Source: Candidatus Aminicenantota bacterium
GTDB taxonomy: Bacteria; Acidobacteriota; Aminicenantia; UBA2199
NCBI GenBank assembly: GCA_020355945.1
Contig: CP070627.1
Span: forward strand, 4,732,456-4,737,940
DNA: 5,485 bases
Reading direction: 5' to 3'
This document shows positions 1-3,398 of this stretch, in pieces. The notes beneath the pieces were generated by a model. That model did not search any database. It was given only the letters and a program-made list of their open reading frames with translations, and was not told the DNA's origin. Positions within the stretch are counted from its first letter, which is position 1, and each line of letters begins with the position of its first letter. The position numbers were made by a program, and so were the translations under genes.

Positions 1-181
1 TTGTATCATAACCCATAATTGGTCCTGCCTGCATCATATCCAGGGCTTTTCCCTGAGGCATATTTTCGACGATATCGATCATTACAACCTCATTGACCAG
101 GTCTTTGATGGCGAGGATAAAAGTACAGGATTCACCCACATGGCCGCCTCCGATAACAGTGATTTTAGTTTTTCCAAGCAT
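1..181 (-). CDS. mdh: Malate dehydrogenase, N-terminal part (truncated by window edge)
   Basis: Reversible oxidation of malate to oxaloacetate with NAD in the cytoplasm (TCA cycle). Only the first 60 codons are inside the window; the gene runs off the left edge. The visible part is the start of an LDH/MDH Rossmann fold: strand 'KITVIGGGHVGES' with the dinucleotide motif G11-x-G13-x-x-G16, then 'VVMIDIVENMPQGKALDM', where D36 at the end of the second strand is the acid that favours NAD over NADP. This spacing and the 'GKALDM' helix are typical of the LDH-like MDH group found in many anaerobes. The histidine in GGGHVG is less usual than the small residue normally seen there. The ATG at 181 follows GGAGG with a 7-nt gap, so the start is secure. 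It lies downstream of icd on the same strand, 229 bp away, with its own strong promoter at 307-335. An LDH cannot be fully excluded without the substrate-loop region, but the icd neighbour favours MDH. Confidence 0.88.
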   Translation of the reverse strand, partial: MLGKTKITVIGGGHVGESCTFILAIKDLVNEVVMIDIVENMPQGKALDMMQAGPIMGYDT

Positions 182-204
182 GAGATTTCCTCCTTTTATA
201 GATT

Positions 205-279
205 TTATTTTTTTTTTGCTGAGTAATATGCTGTCCACACTTTCACATGAACTGCATTCGTATGGTTTTGCATTTGCAC
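205..279 (-). CDS. Small 24-aa leader ORF upstream of mdh
   Basis: Putative translated leader peptide of unknown function. On the minus strand GGAGG (291-287) is followed by a 7-nt gap and GTG at 279. The frame reads 24 codons: it begins MQMQNHTNAV, contains VKVWTAYYSA, and ends in three lysines (a run of ten A bases) before TAA at 207-205. It lies about 20 nt downstream of the predicted mdh transcription start and ends 23 nt before the mdh start codon, out of frame with mdh, so it is not an N-terminal extension. An ATG two codons downstream is an alternative start, but its gap to the Shine-Dalgarno would be 13 nt. No signal peptide or known motif is seen. The promoter/SD/ORF/SD/mdh order supports translation, but so short an ORF could arise by chance. 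Confidence 0.45.
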   Translation of the reverse strand: MQMQNHTNAVHVKVWTAYYSAKKK

Positions 280-306
280 TGTCGAACCTCCAATTTTTGC
301 ACCTTA

Positions 307-335
307 TTTATAAACAAAAAAAGAACAAAAGTCAA
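307..335 (-). promoter_or_regulatory. Predicted sigma70-type promoter of mdh
   Basis: On the minus strand TTGACT (335-330) and TATAAA (312-307) are separated by exactly 17 bp. Each hexamer is one mismatch from consensus. Transcription would start near position 300, giving a leader of about 120 nt that contains the 24-codon ORF. The DNA just upstream is strongly A/T-rich, which could act as an UP element. Confidence 0.7.
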
Positions 336-410
336 CTGTTTTTTTTATTTTTGTTAAATTTTTAACTTAACTGGTTGAGAATGGTTATTGCGGTCACCCA
401 CTTTTTGTTA

Positions 411-1604
411 TTACTGGTAGCTGTTCCATTTTTCTTCCAGGTTAGGCAGTTCCATGGTTTCCATCAGGTACTGGGTGTATTCCCTGCCGGTGGCGCCGGT
501 GGATCGGCCGGTAAGGACCAGTTTCTTCTCAAACTGGCCGCAAATATCCAGTGCCATTTCCAACTTTTTGCTTCTTTCCTGGAAGCCGATGTGGTTGACC
601 AGCATAGCAGCGGCGCGAATCATACTGCAGGGATCGGCATATTGGGCGCGTCCTTCTTTTACCATCCTGGGAGCGGAACCGTGAATGGCTTCAAACATGG
701 CGTATTGTTTCCCGATGTTAGCGCTTCCGGCTGTGCCCACACCACCCTGGAATTCGGCAGCTTCATCGGTCAAGATATCACCGTAAAGATTGGGCAGGGC
801 AAATACGCGGAATTGGGTCCTGCGTTTGGGGTCCACTAACTTAGCAGTCATAATATCGATATACCAGTCATCACACTCGATTTCCGGGTACTCTTTGGCG
901 ATATTATATCCCACCTCAAGAAATTTTCCATCCGTGGTTTTTACCACATTGGCTTTGGTGACCAGCGTGAGTCGATTGATTTTGTTTTTCTTTGCGTATT
1001 CAAAGGCCATGCGGATAATTCGCTCCGCACCCTGGGCGGTGATGACTTTAAAATCAAAGGTCAAATCATCGGTAACAGCAATACCCCTGCGTCCCAGGAC
1101 ATAAGCCCCTTCGGTATTTTCTCGGAAAAATATCCAGTCGATCCCTTCCTTTGGAACCCGTACCGGTCGAACATTGGCAAATAGATCGAGATATCTTCGC
1201 AAGGCCACATTGGCACTTTCAATGTTAGGCCAGGGATCGCCTTTACGCGGTGTGGTGGTGGGGCCCTTTAAGGTAACATGACACTGTTTGATCTCTTCCA
1301 ATACATCATCCGGGATCGCTTTGCCAACTTTGGCCCTTTTTTCAATGGTTAAACCTTCAATATTCCGAAATTTCACTTTTCCTTCTTTCAATTCATCCTT
1401 CAACATAAATTCCAGGACTCTTCGCGATTCTTCGGCAATATACGGGCCAATACCATCACCACCAATAATGCCGATAATGATGGGTTTTAAGGTCTTGTAG
1501 TCGATCCAATCCTTAGCTCCTTTCATGGTTTCGACTCGTTCCAACTGTTCTTTAACCAATTGGGTAAAATGATCAGCAGCTCGTTGCAATACATCATTTG
1601 CCAT
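411..1604 (-). CDS. icd: Isocitrate dehydrogenase (isocitrate/isopropylmalate dehydrogenase family)
   Basis: Oxidative decarboxylation of isocitrate to 2-oxoglutarate, cytoplasmic TCA-cycle enzyme; 397 aa, a normal length for the homodimeric family. The isocitrate-binding set known from E. coli Icd can be placed by spacing: S130, N132, R136 and R146 ('LRRYLDLFANVRP'), R161 and Y168 ('FFRENTEGAYV'), K217, D250, D276 and D280. The family signature 'NLYGDILTDEAAEFQGGVG' covers 272-290. The coenzyme loop starts HGSAP (308-312) and continues R313-M314, with YADP at 322-325; this is neither the K-Y pair of NADP enzymes nor the D-I pair of classical NAD enzymes, so coenzyme choice is open. The ATG at 1604 has GGAG with a 7-nt gap. 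The gene is divergent from the HAD phosphatase, with mdh downstream on the same strand. The substrate set makes isocitrate more likely than isopropylmalate or homoisocitrate. Confidence 0.92.
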   Translation of the reverse strand: MANDVLQRAADHFTQLVKEQLERVETMKGAKDWIDYKTLKPIIIGIIGGDGIGPYIAEESRRVLEFMLKDELKEGKVKFRNIEGLTIEKRAKVGKAIPDDVLEEIKQCHVTLKGPTTTPRKGDPWPNIESANVALRRYLDLFANVRPVRVPKEGIDWIFFRENTEGAYVLGRRGIAVTDDLTFDFKVITAQGAERIIRMAFEYAKKNKINRLTLVTKANVVKTTDGKFLEVGYNIAKEYPEIECDDWYIDIMTAKLVDPKRRTQFRVFALPNLYGDILTDEAAEFQGGVGTAGSANIGKQYAMFEAIHGSAPRMVKEGRAQYADPCSMIRAAAMLVNHIGFQERSKKLEMALDICGQFEKKLVLTGRSTGATGREYTQYLMETMELPNLEEKWNSYQ

Positions 1605-1653
1605 TGTAAATCTCCTTCAATTTAAATTTTTGTTAAATTACAAATTAAATTTT

Positions 1654-1682
1654 ATTTTATAACTTTAAGCAGTAAAAATCAA
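1654..1682 (-). promoter_or_regulatory. Predicted sigma70-type promoter of icd
   Basis: On the minus strand TTGATT (1682-1677) and TAAAAT (1659-1654) are 17 bp apart. An overlapping TATAAA gives only a 15-bp spacer. Transcription would begin near 1647, giving an A/T-rich leader of about 43 nt before icd. The surrounding DNA is very A/T-rich, so chance matches are easier here than usual. Confidence 0.5.
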
Positions 1683-1715
1683 CCATAAATCGTAAATTCC
1701 ATGAAATTCATATCT

Positions 1716-1746
1716 TAGCCACGAAGATACACGAAGGGACACGAAG
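1716..1746 (+). repeat. CACGAAG tandem repeat, left arm of a possible palindromic element
   Basis: Starting TTAGCCACGAAG, the heptamer CACGAAG occurs three times (1720-1726, 1730-1736, 1740-1746) with an exact 10-bp period and different 3-nt spacers (ATA, GGA). The reverse complement of its outer end, CTTCGTGG, appears at 1801-1808, 55 bp further on. The arrangement resembles a worn short interspersed palindromic element in the icd/HAD divergent region. Confidence 0.6.
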
Positions 1747-1757
1747 AATATTAAAGG

Positions 1758-1786
1758 TTGCGGAGGCCACCCGCTTTTGATAAAAT
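1758..1786 (+). promoter_or_regulatory. Weak candidate promoter of the HAD phosphatase gene
   Basis: TTGCGG (1758-1763) and TAAAAT (1781-1786) are 17 bp apart. The -10 box is good and the -35 box poor. A start near 1793 gives a 28-nt leader. If real, the in-frame TTG at 1758 lies in the promoter, which supports the ATG at 1821 as the true start. Confidence 0.3.
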
Positions 1787-1800
1787 AGAAGACCTTAAAA

Positions 1801-1808
1801 CTTCGTGG
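1801..1808 (-). repeat. Inverted partner of the CACGAAG repeat
   Basis: CTTCGTGG is the exact inverse of CCACGAAG at 1719-1726. It continues as CTTCGTGGAG, so the element's right end contributes to GGAG (1807-1810), the only plausible Shine-Dalgarno for the HAD gene. An 8-bp match alone could be chance; the triple copy on the other side makes it more credible. Confidence 0.4.
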
Positions 1809-1820
1809 AGAAGCAGTTCA

Positions 1821-2459
1821 ATGAAAGCGATTATTTTCGATATGGACGGTCTGATGGTGGACAGTGAACGATTGTATCACCAGGCCCAACAGGAGATTAA
1901 CAGGCAATTTAATAAAACGCTTCCGGAGAAAACCCGGTTGAAAATGATGGGAAGAAAACCCCTGGAGAGCATGAAAATATTTGTAGAAGAACTGGATATA
2001 CCAATGGATGCGGAAAAAGTACTGGAAATGCGAGACAATATCATGAGAGAAAAATATAAAAACCATCTCGTCCCTCTGCCCGGCCTGTTTCATATCATCG
2101 ATGCCTTTTCCGGTAAATTAAAACTGGCTATTTCCACTGGCACCCAGCAAGAGTTTCTTGATATTGTGGTGGACCAACTGGAGATAAGGGATAAATTCGC
2201 TGTGCTGCAGGCCTCTGATGATATAGAAAAGGGAAAACCACACCCGGAGATTTATTTAAAGACCTGTAAAAAATTAGGTCTTAAGCCTGAGGAGTGCATT
2301 GTACTCGAGGATTCCCTGAATGGAGTCCTGGCGGGTAAGAGAGCCGGATGTTATGTGATTGCCGTCCCGTCAGAATATACAAAAGAAGAGAATTTTGATA
2401 TCGCTGATTTTGTCGCCGCTGATCTCTTTTGCGCAGCAACACATATCAATGATCTTTAG
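1821..2459 (+). CDS. HAD-superfamily subfamily IA phosphatase, HDHD1-like
   Basis: Cytoplasmic Mg-dependent phosphomonoesterase or phosphomutase; 212 aa, normal for the family. All four HAD motifs are present: motif I 'FDMDGLMVDSE' with nucleophile D7 and acid/base D9; motif II 'LAISTGT' with S105/T106; motif III K139 in 'KGKPHPEIY'; motif IV 'VLEDSLNGVLAG' with E163/D164. Residues about 16-80 form the helical cap (C1 type), including 'MGRKPLES' and 'LDIPM', which resemble the cap of eukaryotic HDHD1 (pseudouridine-5'-phosphatase) and related GPP/beta-phosphoglucomutase-like enzymes. Substrate cannot be assigned from this. The ATG at 1821 was chosen because MKAIIFDMDG is the canonical family N-terminus; the frame is open back to a TTG at 1758, but those residues (RRPPAFDK...) are not family-like. 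GGAG at 1807-1810 has a rather long 10-nt gap. The gene is divergent from icd and followed by mobB after 55 bp. Confidence 0.85.
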   Translation: MKAIIFDMDGLMVDSERLYHQAQQEINRQFNKTLPEKTRLKMMGRKPLESMKIFVEELDIPMDAEKVLEMRDNIMREKYKNHLVPLPGLFHIIDAFSGKLKLAISTGTQQEFLDIVVDQLEIRDKFAVLQASDDIEKGKPHPEIYLKTCKKLGLKPEECIVLEDSLNGVLAGKRAGCYVIAVPSEYTKEENFDIADFVAADLFCAATHINDL

Positions 2460-2477
2460 GCTCCCTCGCCAAAGGGG

Positions 2478-2506
2478 TTGACTATTCCTGGCTTATATAT
2501 TATCAT
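2478..2506 (+). promoter_or_regulatory. Predicted sigma70-type promoter of mobB
   Basis: TTGACT (2478-2483) and TATCAT (2501-2506) are 17 bp apart. The -10 box ends only 8 nt before the mobB ATG, so the predicted transcription start (about 2513) is almost at the start codon. The same -10 hexamer and spacing occur at the promoter of the AOR/NuoE/NuoF gene (3242-3270). Confidence 0.55.
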
Positions 2507-2514
2507 GTACCATT

Positions 2515-2997
2515 ATGAAAGTCTTCTCTTTCGCCGGTTGGTCCGGGAGCGGTAAGACAATATTGATAACACAACTGATTGAACATTTTAAACAAAAAAA
2601 TAAAAAAGTTATCGCTGTCAAACATGCTCCCCATAAGTATTATCTAGAGCCTGAATCAGCAGATACCTTTAAGTTCCTGGAAGCAGGCGCAGACGAAGTC
2701 TGCCTGGTAGGAAAAAATGAAATGCTGCATATGAGACAAATAACAGCCAAAACCAATGTCATCACCATACTAAAAACCCAATACGCCAACTGCGATTTCC
2801 TGCTGCTGGAAGGCCTGCACCAAAATGAAATCCCACTCATCGAAGTCTTTGACTCCTCTAAAAACAATACCCTTAAATACCCTACCGAAACCCTGTGCGC
2901 TGTGGTGTCAGATAAACCCATTACCACCACAGTCCCCAATTTTAATCTCACAGACATTAATAAAATATCAAACTTTATGGAGGTCTATGATGAATAA
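2515..2997 (+). CDS. mobB: Molybdopterin-guanine dinucleotide biosynthesis adapter protein MobB
   Basis: Small GTP-binding accessory protein of molybdenum-cofactor maturation; in E. coli it partners MobA, which attaches GMP to molybdopterin. 160 aa, about the usual length. Visible motifs: P-loop 'GWSGSGKT' (8-15) directly after the first strand 'KVFSFA'; 'VIAVKHAPH' (32-40), the family's conserved KHA(H) segment; 'DTFKFLEAGA' (50-59), matching the D-S/T-x-[RK]-x-x-x-AGA motif; and 'FLLLEGLHQNEIPLIEVF' (95-112), the Walker-B-like strand with the EG and conserved I-P-x-I-E-V. No Shine-Dalgarno lies upstream of the ATG (the preceding bases are TCATGTACCATT), unusual beside the strong sites of its neighbours. 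The gene overlaps the next small ORF by 8 nt, so the two are co-translated. No mobA or moeA is in view. Confidence 0.9.
   Translation: MKVFSFAGWSGSGKTILITQLIEHFKQKNKKVIAVKHAPHKYYLEPESADTFKFLEAGADEVCLVGKNEMLHMRQITAKTNVITILKTQYANCDFLLLEGLHQNEIPLIEVFDSSKNNTLKYPTETLCAVVSDKPITTTVPNFNLTDINKISNFMEVYDE
2979..2983 (+). promoter_or_regulatory. Ribosome binding site inside mobB that sets the start of the 55-aa ORF
   Basis: GGAGG within the last codons of mobB. Two consecutive in-frame ATGs follow at 2987 and 2990; the gaps are 3 and 6 nt, so the second is preferred. Confidence 0.65.
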
Positions 2998-3157
2998 AAA
3001 AGTGAGCCTAAAAGTAAATGACCGGGAAGTCCCATTGAATCCCTTTGTGACAAAAGTATTCTATAATGTCATCAATGGCCTGGTGGACTCCCTGGACAAA
3101 ATCCCGGAAGAAAAAAATAAAATCGAACTGGTAATCGAAGTGGAGGGCAATAAATAA
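2990..3157 (+). CDS. Small conserved-looking protein of unknown function (55 aa)
   Basis: Not assigned to a named family. The 55-residue product starts MNKKVSLKVNDREVPLNPFV, continues with an amphipathic stretch 'VFYNVINGLVDSLDKIPEE' and ends 'KIELVIEVEGNK'. The pattern is a beta hairpin (alternating hydrophobics with a V-N-D-x-x-V-P turn), a central helix and a final strand, so a small soluble alpha/beta protein is likely. No cysteines, signal peptide or membrane segment are present. It has an excellent GGAGG site and overlaps the mobB stop by 8 nt, indicating translational coupling and a possible role linked to MobB or pterin-cofactor handling; that link is inference from position. The frame is open upstream inside mobB, but those residues are proline- and serine-rich read-through of the wrong frame. 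Confidence 0.75.
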   Translation: MNKKVSLKVNDREVPLNPFVTKVFYNVINGLVDSLDKIPEEKNKIELVIEVEGNK

Positions 3158-3241
3158 ACAATGAAGTGCCTTAAACCCTACGATGAAAAATGCATCAGGT
3201 TCAGCACTGCAAATAATAACCCAAAGCAACTAATTACGGCC

Positions 3242-3270
3242 TTGACAAATAAAATTAAAAAAATTATCAT
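3242..3270 (+). promoter_or_regulatory. Predicted sigma70-type promoter of the AOR/NuoE/NuoF fusion gene
   Basis: TTGACA (perfect -35, 3242-3247) and TATCAT (3265-3270) are 17 bp apart, with an A-rich spacer. Transcription would start near 3277, leaving a leader of about 122 nt before the ATG at 3399. The leader is A/T-rich, with no clear hairpin terminator or recognised riboswitch. ATTATCA occurs at 3264-3270 and again at about 3275-3281, spanning the start region. Confidence 0.65.
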
Positions 3271-3398
3271 TTAGATTATCAATGCACCAGAAATTATTGA
3301 ATGGTTACAAATGATAAAAACGATAAGAAATAAAATGTTTATTAGAGTTCGTACAACATGTAAAGACAAATATTAACATTATTTTGGAGGGTAAATCG

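Noticed and set aside
93..365. 90-codon plus-strand frame across the mdh start and mdh promoter
   Set aside because: Its composition (Phe/Leu/Lys runs) simply reflects the A/T-rich intergenic DNA, and it overlaps the mdh start, leader ORF and promoter.
336..410. Rho-independent terminator for icd
   Set aside because: On the minus strand the tract after the short GTTAAA/TTTAAC stem is A-rich rather than T-rich, and the stem is all A/T but for its end pair.
375..839. 154-codon open frame on the plus strand opposite icd
   Set aside because: It lies fully antisense to the well-supported icd gene, has no ribosome binding site and its product resembles no known protein.
1758..1820. N-terminal extension of the HAD phosphatase from a TTG start
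   Set aside because: The extra 21 residues precede the canonical family N-terminus, have no SD, and overlap the candidate promoter.
2460..2477. Possible terminator hairpin (CCCT...AGGG) after the HAD gene
   Set aside because: The stem is only 4 bp and no T-run follows.
3161..3274. 37-codon ORF (MKCLKPYDEK...) between the 55-aa gene and the fusion gene
   Set aside because: It has no Shine-Dalgarno, runs across the predicted promoter, ends in A/T-rich Lys/Ile codons and has no recognisable motif.
3301..3376. Tiny leader ORFs before the AOR fusion gene (10 codons from 3301; 13 codons from 3335)
   Set aside because: Neither has an SD; such short frames are expected by chance in A/T-rich DNA.
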